Source of the DNA: an uncultured Opitutales bacterium
GTDB lineage: Bacteria; Verrucomicrobiota; Verrucomicrobiia; Opitutales; Seribacteraceae
Direction of reading: 5' to 3'
NCBI GenBank assembly: GCA_943787575.1
Contig: CALSMY010000005.1
Span: 119,704 to 183,703, forward strand
DNA length: 64,000 bases
The notes below the pieces were generated by a model. The model saw nothing but the letters and a program-made list of their open reading frames with translations, was not told the origin of the DNA and did not search any database. Positions 50,647 to 59,583 of this stretch are shown piece by piece. The position numbers and the translations under genes are program-made. Numbering within the stretch: the stretch's first letter is position 1; every line of letters starts with the position of its first letter.

Positions 50647-51045
50647 ATGGGTATGAAATTACCCACACTTCTCTCTCTTTTACTCTTTATTGCTTGCTCA
50701 GTTCTTTCTGCCGGAGAAAAGAACAGATCAAATGATGCGCAGAAGCATTTATTCAAGCAGGCAAAAGAATTAATCATCCCAGAGATTATGTTTCGGGATA
50801 CCCCTTTTTACGATGCGATTGGCTATATCCGGTCCAAAGCAAAATGGCTCAATATTGTCGTGGTACCTGATGAGTACATCAATGAAGTCGAGGTGAGCTT
50901 GGAATTAAGGAACATTACTCTCTACGATGCCATCCGCTACCTGGTAGAGGTCAGTCATCTGGATGTGCGCGTCGATGAAAATGCGGTGGTTATCTTCGTA
51001 GATGAGGAAGAGTATTGGGACGAAGAGGAGTGTGACGAGGACTGA
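50647..51045 (+). CDS. Small exported STN-like protein with acidic tail
   Basis: 132 residues from ATG 50647, preceded by AAAGGAG; a TTG ten codons earlier is less likely. A signal peptide (LPTLLSLLLFIACSVLSAG) is followed by one domain of about 80 residues (IMFRDTPFYDAIGYIRSKAK, LRNITLYDAIRYLVEVSHLD, VRVDENAVVIFV). It has the beta-alpha-beta pattern of the secretin/TonB short N-terminal domain, and ends with a Glu/Asp/Trp-rich tail. Stand-alone proteins like this are frequent in Verrucomicrobiota; function unknown. A diverged paralogue is at 52606-53100. It follows chrA by 35 bases but probably belongs to a different unit. Confidence 0.65.
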   Translation: MGMKLPTLLSLLLFIACSVLSAGEKNRSNDAQKHLFKQAKELIIPEIMFRDTPFYDAIGYIRSKAKWLNIVVVPDEYINEVEVSLELRNITLYDAIRYLVEVSHLDVRVDENAVVIFVDEEEYWDEEECDED

Positions 51046-51117
51046 CGAGACGAGGAAGAAGAAGACTGGAGGATTAATCCATAACATCTCTTTTATGGGG
51101 TGAGCTAAATCTTGAGC

Positions 51118-51903
51118 ATGAACTTAATTAGGCTGGCGATTGTAACTACTTCTCTGGTCTTTTCTTCCTGTATTGAATTTGAGCGTCAGGAGATTTCTTA
51201 CATCCACGATGATGATAAGGATGAGCTGAGGCTAACTCTCGTTTACGAAGGTATATTTGGGAGTTTAAAAGAAGGGTTTGAGTCCAAGAAAAAGGATGCA
51301 CAAGATTTACCGCACAAAGACAGGCTCAATCGAAAGCAGATCAAACAAGTTGAAAGCGTCCTCGAGCAAAATAGAGCCTTCTTTTTTACTAACTGGATTT
51401 TTGAATATTCCCCAAATACTTTACCGAAAATGTTACAGGAGCTTTTTCAGAGAACCCCTAATGGCATCTTCGCCAAACCGGAGCAGGATCTAATCGAGGC
51501 ACTACTAAAAAATGTTGAGGTTGAAAACATTGGGTTTTTCAAGGATGAGGCGGGCAAGCTCTGTGGTGCCCAAACCATGCGAATTTCCAATCTTTCTAAG
51601 GTTATTCCATTGATCAATACCGTGATCAGGCGTCAAATGCTAGCCCATCTTCCGGAATTGCGGGAGGAAGTAATCAAAAACACAAAAGGAACTTACACGC
51701 AGGGAACTGTTGATCTAATCGCCCAAAAACTAAAAGATGAGTACTCCTTCCTTCAGATCGATGGCAACCGCATTACCTTTCAAATGATCATGAATCTGGT
51801 CGACCAGGGAAATTTCACCAAGGGGGGGAAGCGAGCCGAGGAGCTCCCCACGGGGACTCGCTTTGCAAAGCGCGATGATCACCTGCTTCTTGAATATCGG
51901 TGA
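51118..51903 (+). CDS. Lipoprotein of unknown function
   Basis: 261 residues from ATG 51118. A leader with a lipobox (LVFSSC, Cys19) is followed by a largely helical, charged protein (GIFGSLKEGFESKKKDA, NRKQIKQVESVLEQNRAFFF, LPKMLQELFQRTPNGI, ISNLSKVIPLINTVIRRQML). It ends with RDDHLLLEYR. Not recognised. A family of unrelated appearance occupies the same position after the second STN-like gene, so the two blocks are parallel but not simple copies. About 210 non-coding bases follow before the pyrophosphatase remnant. Confidence 0.55.
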   Translation: MNLIRLAIVTTSLVFSSCIEFERQEISYIHDDDKDELRLTLVYEGIFGSLKEGFESKKKDAQDLPHKDRLNRKQIKQVESVLEQNRAFFFTNWIFEYSPNTLPKMLQELFQRTPNGIFAKPEQDLIEALLKNVEVENIGFFKDEAGKLCGAQTMRISNLSKVIPLINTVIRRQMLAHLPELREEVIKNTKGTYTQGTVDLIAQKLKDEYSFLQIDGNRITFQMIMNLVDQGNFTKGGKRAEELPTGTRFAKRDDHLLLEYR

Positions 51904-52114
51904 GAAGTCGGTCGACTTCGTGACTGTGGAAAAGAAATGCTTTGATGGGTATGTCCCCAATGCTCTTAACTATGTGGAACAAAAGCATGGGGGGCTGATG
52001 CTTGCTCCACATAAGGTTAATAACAGACTAAAAATGTTTCTTGAGGGTTCCCGTTAGAAAAGGGCCTAGATGGGTTATATCATGGCAATTTCCTAAAACC
52101 ATATGCACTTTGAT

Positions 52115-52332
52115 TTATCGGTCTTCCCACTTCTTCCGGGCATTTTCAATTAACCGGCTCGAACTTTCCCGATCAATATATCTATAGAAAACCATCTTGC
52201 CTGGCTTCTTGTAGTTAAGAAACCACGATTTCAGAATTTCCAGAACGGCAGGCTTCTCCAATAATAGTTGTTCAATGGATTGTATGTTTCCAAAGATGCC
52301 ACTTGGACTTACTCCGATGAATTTTATATCTG
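52115..52332 (-). pseudogene. Remnant: C-terminal end of a second inorganic pyrophosphatase
   Basis: Encodes about 70 residues (DIKFIGVSPSGIFG, IQSIEQLLLEKPAVLEILKS, WFLNYKKPGKMVFYRYID) that match the C-terminal third of the pyrophosphatase at 53881-54461. The active-site part is missing: homology stops at about 52332, where a piece of an unrelated gene in the opposite direction begins. Positions 52175-52287 are identical over 113 bases to 53941-54053, while the flanks are diverged. Non-functional as an enzyme. Confidence 0.85.
52175..52287. repeat. 113-bp perfect repeat, copy 1 (copy 2 at 53941-54053)
   Basis: Direct repeat lying inside two homologous pyrophosphatase segments. Outside the 113 bases the two segments differ at many positions on both sides, so an identical core in a diverged pair suggests a conversion tract. 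I compared the two stretches base by base and found no mismatch. Confidence 0.9.
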
Positions 52333-52460
52333 CAGTCAAGCGGATGAAGGAGACCGAAAATCTTAAGGCAGAGATGATCTATGTGGATATCTTAAACGAG
52401 ATGGAACGGATCGGAAAAGACGCCCCCAATGTGGTCCATGCCTTGAACCACCGCGTTTAA
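52333..52460 (+). pseudogene. Remnant: C-terminal end of a second Na/Pi cotransporter
   Basis: Encodes about 42 residues (AVKRMKETENLKAEMIYVD, then ILNEMERIGKDAPNVVHALN) ending at a stop at 52458-52460. They correspond to the last 42 residues of the intact Na/Pi cotransporter at 31286-33124, with clear differences in DNA, so it is an old paralogue and not a recent copy. The 5' portion is gone and the break abuts the pyrophosphatase remnant on the other strand. A terminator follows at 52478-52514. Confidence 0.85.
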
Positions 52461-52477
52461 ACCATTCCTATCAATTC

Positions 52478-52514
52478 AAAAAGGGGCGGGCTCGTTAGCG
52501 GGTTCGCCCTTTTT
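52478..52514 (+). terminator. Rho-independent terminator left behind the Na/Pi remnant
   Basis: Arms AAAAAGGGGCG and CGCCCTTTTT enclose a 16-base loop, and the plus-strand arm itself gives the T-run. It was probably the terminator of the lost transporter gene and now protects the following STN-like gene from read-through. Confidence 0.7.
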
Positions 52515-52605
52515 GTTGGATCTAGTTGGGTATGATTTCCCTTGTTAAGGCTGGAATTCAGTGGTCCAATTAAATGCTACGCACCTCCTCAAACCTATGC
52601 CCATT

Positions 52606-53100
52606 ATGAAAATAAACCTCTTTGTCTTTTTCTTGATCTTGTCGTTGCTTTCCAAAGTAGCCCTGGCCGCTGACTCAATCGTACTATTCAATCTTGAGAA
52701 CGAAGAGGAATACGGACCCTTTGAATTGGTGAATGGGGAAATAATAGAGGTCGAAGATGTTGAGTTAAAACTCATTCTTGAGGAAGAAAGTGAAGCGAGA
52801 AAAGCTCTGGTTTCCCGTTTAAAAACGACCATTATTGAAACGGTTAATTTTAGAGGAGCCAATTTTGAAACTGTGATGAGGTTTGCCCGTGCTTCTAGTT
52901 CTGAGCCCATAAACATTATCAATCTATTAGGAGAAGAAGAGGATGTCATTACCCTCCAACTTCACAACATTCCAGCTTATGATTTCCTGCATTATGTAGC
53001 TGAGATAGGAGGCTTTGAGATTCGCATAGATGATCATGCAGTTGTCTTCTACTGGCCGGAGGAGTGGGAGGAATGGGATGAAGACGACGACGAGGAATAA
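52606..53100 (+). CDS. Small exported STN-like protein with acidic tail (paralogue)
   Basis: 164 residues from ATG 52606. An upstream GTG at 52561 would add a non-signal-like extension. The signal peptide is INLFVFFLILSLLSKVALAA. After an acidic linker (EIIEVEDVELKLILEEESEA) comes the same domain as in 50647-51045: VNFRGANFETVMRFARASS, LQLHNIPAYDFLHYVAEIGG, FEIRIDDHAVVFYW, then a Trp/Glu/Asp-rich tail. Function unknown. STN domains normally sit at the N-terminus of secretins or TonB receptors and bind partner proteins, so a free-standing adaptor is conceivable. Followed by another exported protein 38 bases later. Confidence 0.65.
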   Translation: MKINLFVFFLILSLLSKVALAADSIVLFNLENEEEYGPFELVNGEIIEVEDVELKLILEEESEARKALVSRLKTTIIETVNFRGANFETVMRFARASSSEPINIINLLGEEEDVITLQLHNIPAYDFLHYVAEIGGFEIRIDDHAVVFYWPEEWEEWDEDDDEE

Positions 53101-53138
53101 TGAACCCGCTCCAGTTCATCTTTAAATAATTTATTTCA

Positions 53139-53864
53139 TTGAGACTTGTATTTAGATGGATTGCCATTTTGGGGGTCACCGTAGCTTTCGCTGATCCAAA
53201 CATAGAAAAACAAATAACCTTAAAATCGAGAGTTTGGGAAGTTGCTTCAGCGGATACCCTGACTTGCCCTCGACTTACATTCCCGCTGGGGCAGGAAGCG
53301 ATGGTGCAAGTTGAAAATTCAGGGAGTGGATTAAAGGAAGGTTTCCGCTTAAAGATAAAAGTTACTGAGTCGAGGAATGGTCTTTTGGTTGAGGGCTATG
53401 CATTGATTGGAATGTATGATCCCAACGAAGCCGAATTACAGGCTAGAATCTTTGGTTTATTTGATGAGCAGAAACTTGAAATAAATGGTGCTGGCCAGCC
53501 GGAATGGGCCAATGAATTGGAGGTGACCGGATGTTTTCGCGTAAGAGGCCAGGCTCATGTTGCCTTGTCTACACTGCATGGTGATTTTTGGCTGAAGGAA
53601 GGGGAGACGTCTTCGGGGTACAAGCTAATTGAAGCCGATCTCCGCGATTCCGAGGTATCCGTACTTATTGAGAAGGATGGACACAGAGCATGGCTTGGTT
53701 TGCGTGCCCAAAGTGCAAATAAACCTCTCAATTTTGTTCATTTTCTGGACAAGGGAGAACTTATTTTCATGAAAGAAATCAAGCCGGATGCTAAAATTAC
53801 CATACCTTATGAGGGAGAGGCCGGAGAGAAGATGATGTTTGAAATGCGAGTTTTGTCGAATTAA
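53139..53864 (+). CDS. Exported protein of unknown function
   Basis: 241 residues from a TTG start (MRLVFRWIAILG). The leader ends near AFADPN. The mature part is beta-rich: ITLKSRVWEVASADTLTC, GQEAMVQVENSGSGLKEGFR, LKIKVTESRNGLLVEGYALI, then a half with WLGLRAQSANKPLNFVHF. The phrase GQEAMVQV with following alternating strands is reminiscent of secretin-associated beta domains in Verrucomicrobiota, but I do not recognise the family. It forms a likely operon with the STN-like gene before it. It converges with the pyrophosphatase gene, with 16 bases between stops. Confidence 0.55.
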   Translation: MRLVFRWIAILGVTVAFADPNIEKQITLKSRVWEVASADTLTCPRLTFPLGQEAMVQVENSGSGLKEGFRLKIKVTESRNGLLVEGYALIGMYDPNEAELQARIFGLFDEQKLEINGAGQPEWANELEVTGCFRVRGQAHVALSTLHGDFWLKEGETSSGYKLIEADLRDSEVSVLIEKDGHRAWLGLRAQSANKPLNFVHFLDKGELIFMKEIKPDAKITIPYEGEAGEKMMFEMRVLSN

Positions 53865-53880
53865 AGGCTAAGTATTAAGA

Positions 53881-54461
53881 TTATCGATTTTTCCATTTCT
53901 TGCGGGCTTCCCTGATTAACTGAGTTGATTTATACCGGCTAATATATCTATAGAAAACCATCTTGCCTGGCTTCTTGTAGTTAAGAAACCACGATTTCAG
54001 AATTTCCAGAACGGCAGGCTTCTCCAATAATAGTTGTTCAATGGATTGTATGTGTCCAAAGGTGCCATTTGGACTTACTCCGATAAATTTTATATCTTCT
54101 TCTTTTTTATCCTCAAAATCAAGGGCTCCAATAATTCTTACTTCTTTGAGTTCTCCTCTTTCTCCGCTTCATCCAGATCGATCACATCGATGGGGTCTCC
54201 GTCTCCCGCCAGGGTTTCTGGAATAAATCCATAATTTCCGGGGTAGGGTAGGAATTGTATAATTCTTTCTTTTCCATCCTTGTAATCTTTTTCCATTTCA
54301 CCGGTTTCGAAATTGAATTCCCACTTCTGCTTTGTGCCTGCTGGGATTTCGATCCGGAAGAGAAGGGTGTCGATAATGCTTTCATCTGTAGAAGGCTTTA
54401 CTGAATATGCCCAGCAGATGGTCGGAGTTACGACCAAAATAAAGAATGAAAGTATTTTCAT
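53881..54461 (-). pseudogene. ppa: Exported family I inorganic pyrophosphatase, one frameshift
   Basis: Reads as about 193 residues with one frame change near 54160. A signal peptide (ILSFFILVVTPTICWA) is unusual for this normally cytoplasmic enzyme. Active-site landmarks are present: FRIEIPAGTKQKWEFN, YPGNYGFIPET and the metal-binding GDGDPIDVIDL. In the second frame come VRIIGALDFEDKKEEDIKF and the C-terminal helix WFLNYKKPGKMVFYRY. It would split pyrophosphate outside the cytoplasm and so release phosphate. The clean residues on both sides suggest an indel error. The last third shares a 113-bp identical core with the remnant at 52115. Confidence 0.8.
53941..54053. repeat. 113-bp perfect repeat, copy 2
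   Basis: Second copy of the repeat at 52175-52287, inside the pyrophosphatase gene. Same orientation, about 1.77 kb apart. Two identical direct repeats at this spacing could also recombine and delete the STN-like genes between them. Confidence 0.9.
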
Positions 54462-54578
54462 AGGATAGTATGAAAATTATTTTACATGAATAAATCAACC
54501 TTCAGTTAAAAAATTAACCAACACAGTGCTTTTGGGGTTAACTAAATGGCATTTGTAGACAAAACATAATTACTTAGA

Positions 54579-57500
54579 ATGAGAATTGTGAGAATTTACG
54601 GAATATTTGCGATTGTTACTACATCTATAGTGATTGCCGAAGAGAAAGTGGATTTTAATACCCAGATTAAATCCATCCTCTCCAATAAGTGTATTGCTTG
54701 TCACGGGCCGGATGAGGAGCATCGCGAGGCCGGGCTTAGATTGGATACTTTTGACGGTGCGACTGAAGACTTGGGGGGCTATGCCGCCTTGATCCCGGGT
54801 GATGCGGACGATAGTGAAATGATTTTCCGGATGGGGCTCGATTCTGATGACGAGGAGATCATGCCTCCGAAGGGGAAGGGTGACCCGCTTACTGAAGAGG
54901 AAATCGAATTGTTTAGCAAATGGATCAATCAGGGAGGGGAGTATGATAAGCACTGGTCCTACAAAAAGCCAGTTCGCCCAGCGGCACCTACGGGCATGCA
55001 TCCTGTGGACCATTTTGTTCAGGAACGATTAAAGCAGGAAGGACTTAAACCTGCCAACCCTGCTGATAAGCGGACCATTATTCGCCGGGTTTTTCTCGAT
55101 TTGATTGGGCTTCCTCCCACCCCTGCAGAAGTGGATGCATTTGTACAAAGCCAAGACCCCAATGCCTATAATCAATTGATTGATGATTTGCTCGCCCGGC
55201 CCGCATTTGGAGAGCACTGGGCGAGAATGTGGCTCGATCTTGCCCGCTATGCAGACTCCGCAGGATATGCCGATGATGTGCCCCGTACCATCTGGGCGTA
55301 TCGGGATTATGTGATCCGTGCGTTGAACGAGAATGTACCTTTTGATCAGTTTACCATCGATCAGTTGGCAGGGGATTTACTGCCCAATCCTACGGATGAC
55401 CAACTAATTGCCACCGCCTTTCACCGCAATACCCAGACCAACAATGAGGGAGGAACCAATGATGAGGAGTTCCGTAATGTTGCGGTAGTCGACCGGGTAA
55501 ACACCACCTTTGCCACCTGGATGGGAACCACCATGGCCTGTGCCCAGTGTCATACCCATAAGTATGACCCAATCACTCATGAGGAATATTTTCAGGTTTT
55601 TGACATCCTTAACCAAACTGAGGATTCGGACAAAAAGGATGAGCGTCCGGTTTACTCCATTTATTCTGACCATCAGAAAAAGAGACAATCGGACCTGAAA
55701 AATAAGATATCTGAATTAGAGAGATCCCTTAAACCATCTGCTGAGAATGAGCTCCTGCTGGCAGAACTGAAAAAATGGGAAATTGAGCAAAAGCAAACCA
55801 AGTGGGATGCCTTGGTTCCCACAAAAGGAGCCGCTCAATCTGGTGCAGATTTAAACATCTCTGAGGACGGAACCGTTTTTGTATCGGGTGCAAAAAAGCC
55901 ATTGGAAGAATATGAACTCTCCGCTATTTCATCGCTGGATAAAATCACTGCCGTTAGAATTGATCTTCTCAAGGACGCTCGATTGCCCCACAACGGCCCA
56001 AGCCGAATACACAACATGGTTCTCAATGAACTGATTCTTAACTCCTTTGGTGATGCGGCAGAGAAAGGCAGTGCCAAGCGTGGTCGTTTTGTGCGTTTGG
56101 AACTGCCCGGTAAGCACAAGCTTTTACATATCGCAGAAGTACAGGCTTTTGTGGGGGACGAAATGTTGCTCTTAAAGGCAAGGCTACCCAGAGTTCCACC
56201 GACTATGGCGGGGATGCCAAATTGGCGATCGATGGAAATGTGGACGGGAATTACAATTCCAAGAGTGTTACTCACACCGCTAACTCGGATGAGGAGCCAT
56301 GGCTGGAGATTGATTTAGGCAAGGAGTATGACCTTACGAAAATTGCGGTCTGGAACCGTACGGACAATAAACTGTATGCCCGGCTGGATGGGTTCCGCCT
56401 ACAGGTATTGGACGAAGAGAGGGTAATTCTCTGGGAAAAGACTTACGAAAAGGCTCCCCAAAGAGAGGCTATTGAATCATTGGACGGAGCCACCACCGCC
56501 CGCTTTGCCCGAGCTACTGCCAGCTATGAGCAAAATAATTTCACTGTGGATGAAGCGATTGATGGGAAGCAGGGCCAGGAATCCGGCTGGGCAATCGCTG
56601 GCGGGCAGGGTAGGAACCACTACGCAATATTTGAGCTAAAGGATCCATTGCCCGGTGGAGTGCTCAATTTCCGCCTCGTTCAGAATTATCCCAACCATGC
56701 AATTGGCAAGTTCCGTTTGTCTGTAACCAATGCGAAAAATCCAGCCTTGGCCTTTTCCCAATCTCTCACCTCGATTCTGGATAAGCCCACCGAAAAGAGA
56801 TCGCCGCAGGAACAGAAGCAACTGTTGGATTATTTTGTTAAGCAAGGGCCAGCCACCCAACGAATCAGGGAGCAGGTCGCATCTCTTCGCAACCAGCTTA
56901 ACCAGATCAAGCCATCCGCAACTGTGCCCATGCTAAAGGAGGTAGTGGAAGCCAATCGACGGGAGTCCTTCATTCATTTACGTGGTTCCTACCTTAGCAA
57001 GGGACCAATTGTTCGTGCAGGGTTTCCCTCAGCCTTAGCACCCAAGCTCAAAAATATTGATACCCCTAACCGGCTCGATCTTGCGAAATGGTTAATACAG
57101 GACGACAACCCCTTGACTCCTCGGGTAACCGCCAATCGATTCTGGGAAAAAATATTTGGAATCGGGCTGGTTGCTACCAGTGAAGAGTTTGGTGCTCAGG
57201 GGGAGTTGCCCAGCCATCCCAAACTCCTCGACTGGTTGGCCACCGAAATCGTGGCGATGGATTGGGATGTGAAAGCATTTCTTAAATTGTTAGTTACCTC
57301 GGATACCTACCGTCAGAATTCACATGTTACCGATGAGATGGCAGCGATGGATCCGAATAACCGCTTGCTTGCCCGCGGACCCCGCTTGCGTTTGTCTGCC
57401 GAAATGGTCCGCGATCAGGCATTGGCAGTTGCCGGATTGCTCAGTTCAAAAATGTATGGTCATCCTGTGAAACCCCCGCAACCCAATATGGGCCTTAAAG

Positions 57501-58006
57501 CAGCCTTTGGTAGTGGAATCGATTGGAAAACCAGCAAGGGGGAAGACCGCTATCGTCGTGGTATTTACACTACCTGGCGCCGCTCCAACCCCTACCCATC
57601 GATGGCTACCTTTGATGCTCCGAACCGGGAAGTATGTTCGGTCCGCCGTGACCGTACCAATACTCCTCTGCAGGCTTTGGTAACTTTGAACGATCCTGTC
57701 TATGTGGAAGCCGCTCAATCTCTTGCCCGTGCCATGAAGACAAGAGGTAATAGCCCAGCTGAGCAGCTGGAAAAAGGTTTTGAGATCTGCCTTTCCCGCA
57801 ACCCAAGCAAAGAGGAACTTGATCGCTTGGTTGCTCTTTATGAGGAAGTTCGAAGCGATTACTCCAAAGACCTGGAACTTGCCCGCAAGATGGCAACCGA
57901 TCCTATCGGGCCAGCTCCCAAAGACTCCAATCTTGCTGACCTTGCTGCATTAACCGTTGCAGGAAATATCATGCTCAACCTCGATGAAATGATGATGAAA
58001 AGGTAA
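54579..58006 (+). pseudogene. PVC cytochrome/DUF1549-DUF1553 protein (PSD1 type), one frameshift
   Basis: About 1140 residues with one frame change near 56175. A signal peptide is followed by a heme c motif CIACH (Cys38, Cys41, His42) in the planctomycete cytochrome domain (LRLDTFDGA, GDADDSEMIFRM, EEIMPPKG). Then comes DUF1549 (DHFVQERLKQEGLKP, HWARMWLDLARYADSAGYAD, FHRNTQTNNEGGTNDEEFR), a short coiled coil and a discoidin-like region spanning the shift (TQSSTDYGGDAKLAIDG, WLEIDLGKEYDLTKIAVW). DUF1553 closes it (TPRVTANRFWEKIFGIGLV, RRDRTNTPLQALVTLNDP). Such proteins work in the periplasm with DUF1501 partners, often near sulfatases; the reaction is unproven. Likely a functional gene with an indel. 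Confidence 0.88.
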
Positions 58007-58044
58007 TTTACTCTTTTCTCTTTAATTTTCACTCTTCACATCTC

Positions 58045-59499
58045 ATGAATCCATTACTAGAAAAAATTCAACTTAATACCCGCAGGCACTTCCTCCAAAA
58101 TTGTGGGGTGGGGTTGGGCATGGGGGCTCTAGCTCAATTGATGTCGCCCGATGCTTTTGGTCTATCCGCACCCCAGAATCCTCTGCTTCCGCGTGCTCCT
58201 CACTTTGCCCCCAAGGCGAAGCGGGTTATTTATCTTCATTTGACTGGTTCTCCCCCTCACCTTGATATGTGGGATTATAAACCTGAGCTAGGTAAACGAA
58301 CAGACCAAGATTGTCCGGATGAATTTGTAAAAGGCAAAAAGTTTGCCTTCACTTCCGGTACTCCGAAATTAATGGGATCGCCTCGCAAGTTTGCTCAGTA
58401 TGGTAAATCCGGCATGTGGATGTCCGATGCCATTCCTCATTTACATGAAGTTGCGGATGATCTGTGCGTGATCAATTCTATGCACACCACTCAGTTTAAT
58501 CATGCTCCTGCAGAGCTCTTTGTGCATACCGGTTTTCAACAACCAGGCCGCCCATCCTTTGGTGCCTGGACCACTTATGGGTTGGGTTCAGAAAATCAGG
58601 ACCTGCCAGGCTATGTGGTTTTAATTTCAAGCGGTACCCAACCAAATGGTGGGAAAAACTCCTACAGTGCCGGTTTCATTCCTTCGGTTTATCAAGGCGT
58701 CCAGTGTCGCTCCAAGGGAGACCCTGTTCTGTATGTATCTGACCCACCCGGGATGACCCGCGGGCTAAGGCGTTCCAGTCTCGATGCGCTACGCGATTTG
58801 AACAATCAGGCGGCCCAGAAATTTGCCCACCCAGAAACCCTAACCCGTATTGCCCAGTACGAACTGGCTTATCGGATGCAGGCATCAGTGCCTGAAGTGA
58901 TGGACATTAAGAAAGAGTCCAAGGCCACGCTTGAGTCTTATGGGGCCGTGCCGGGTGAATCCAGCTTTGCTAATAATTGCCTTCTCGCCCGCCGCCTTGC
59001 AGAAAAAGATGTACGCTTTATTCAACTCTTCGATTGGGGCTGGGACTTTCATGGTACTCGTGAAGACACCTCGATTAATAAGTCAGGTGGCTTGGTTAAG
59101 AAGTGTGCCACTATGGACAAGCCAGTTGCTGCATTGATTAAAGATTTAAAGCAGCGGGGTTTATTTGACGATACACTTATAATTATTGGTGGTGAGTTCG
59201 GTCGTACACCTTTCCGTGAGGGGCGCACATCGAAGGGACAGTTACTAGGCCGCGATCATTATCCGGACTGCTTTACTATGATTATGGCCGGTGGTGGAGT
59301 TAAAGGTGGACATGTCCATGGAGCATCCGATGAACTCGGGTTCAATGTAGCCAAAGACCCTGTGCATGTGCACGACCTGCAGGCCACCTGGATGCATTTG
59401 CTCGGCTTCGATCATGAACAATTGACTTATCGTTTTCAGGGTCGGGACTATCGACTAACTGATGTCCATGGCCATGTGGTCAAGGATTTGATTGCCTGA
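58045..59499 (+). CDS. DUF1501 family protein, Tat-type leader
   Basis: 484 residues. The N-terminus RRHFLQNCGVGLGMGALAQL carries a twin-arginine-like export signal. The body has KRVIYLHLTGSPPHLDMWDY, GMWMSDAIPHLHEVADDLC, MHTTQFNHAPAELFVHTG and IIIGGEFGRTPFREGRTSKG, then RDHYPDCFTMIMAGGGVKGG, all DUF1501 marks related to the alkaline-phosphatase/sulfatase fold. It is nearly always encoded with a DUF1549/DUF1553 cytochrome protein, as here (38-base gap). The enzyme activity is not known; desulfation or another step in glycan breakdown has been suggested from context only. Confidence 0.92.
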   Translation: MNPLLEKIQLNTRRHFLQNCGVGLGMGALAQLMSPDAFGLSAPQNPLLPRAPHFAPKAKRVIYLHLTGSPPHLDMWDYKPELGKRTDQDCPDEFVKGKKFAFTSGTPKLMGSPRKFAQYGKSGMWMSDAIPHLHEVADDLCVINSMHTTQFNHAPAELFVHTGFQQPGRPSFGAWTTYGLGSENQDLPGYVVLISSGTQPNGGKNSYSAGFIPSVYQGVQCRSKGDPVLYVSDPPGMTRGLRRSSLDALRDLNNQAAQKFAHPETLTRIAQYELAYRMQASVPEVMDIKKESKATLESYGAVPGESSFANNCLLARRLAEKDVRFIQLFDWGWDFHGTREDTSINKSGGLVKKCATMDKPVAALIKDLKQRGLFDDTLIIIGGEFGRTPFREGRTSKGQLLGRDHYPDCFTMIMAGGGVKGGHVHGASDELGFNVAKDPVHVHDLQATWMHLLGFDHEQLTYRFQGRDYRLTDVHGHVVKDLIA

Positions 59500-59583
59500 T
59501 GTTTCAAAGGTCTTTCTGGCCGAAATTTAGAAAAGATTAGCTTTTGGGTTTGTTCCCTAAAAGCGGTCGGTTAGGTTTGTTTT

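Noticed and set aside
51863..52057. Short plus-strand frame after the lipoprotein gene
   Set aside because: It overlaps the end of the lipoprotein, has no ribosome site and matches no family I know. A frameshifted continuation of the lipoprotein was considered, but its natural-looking end (LLLEYR) argues against that.
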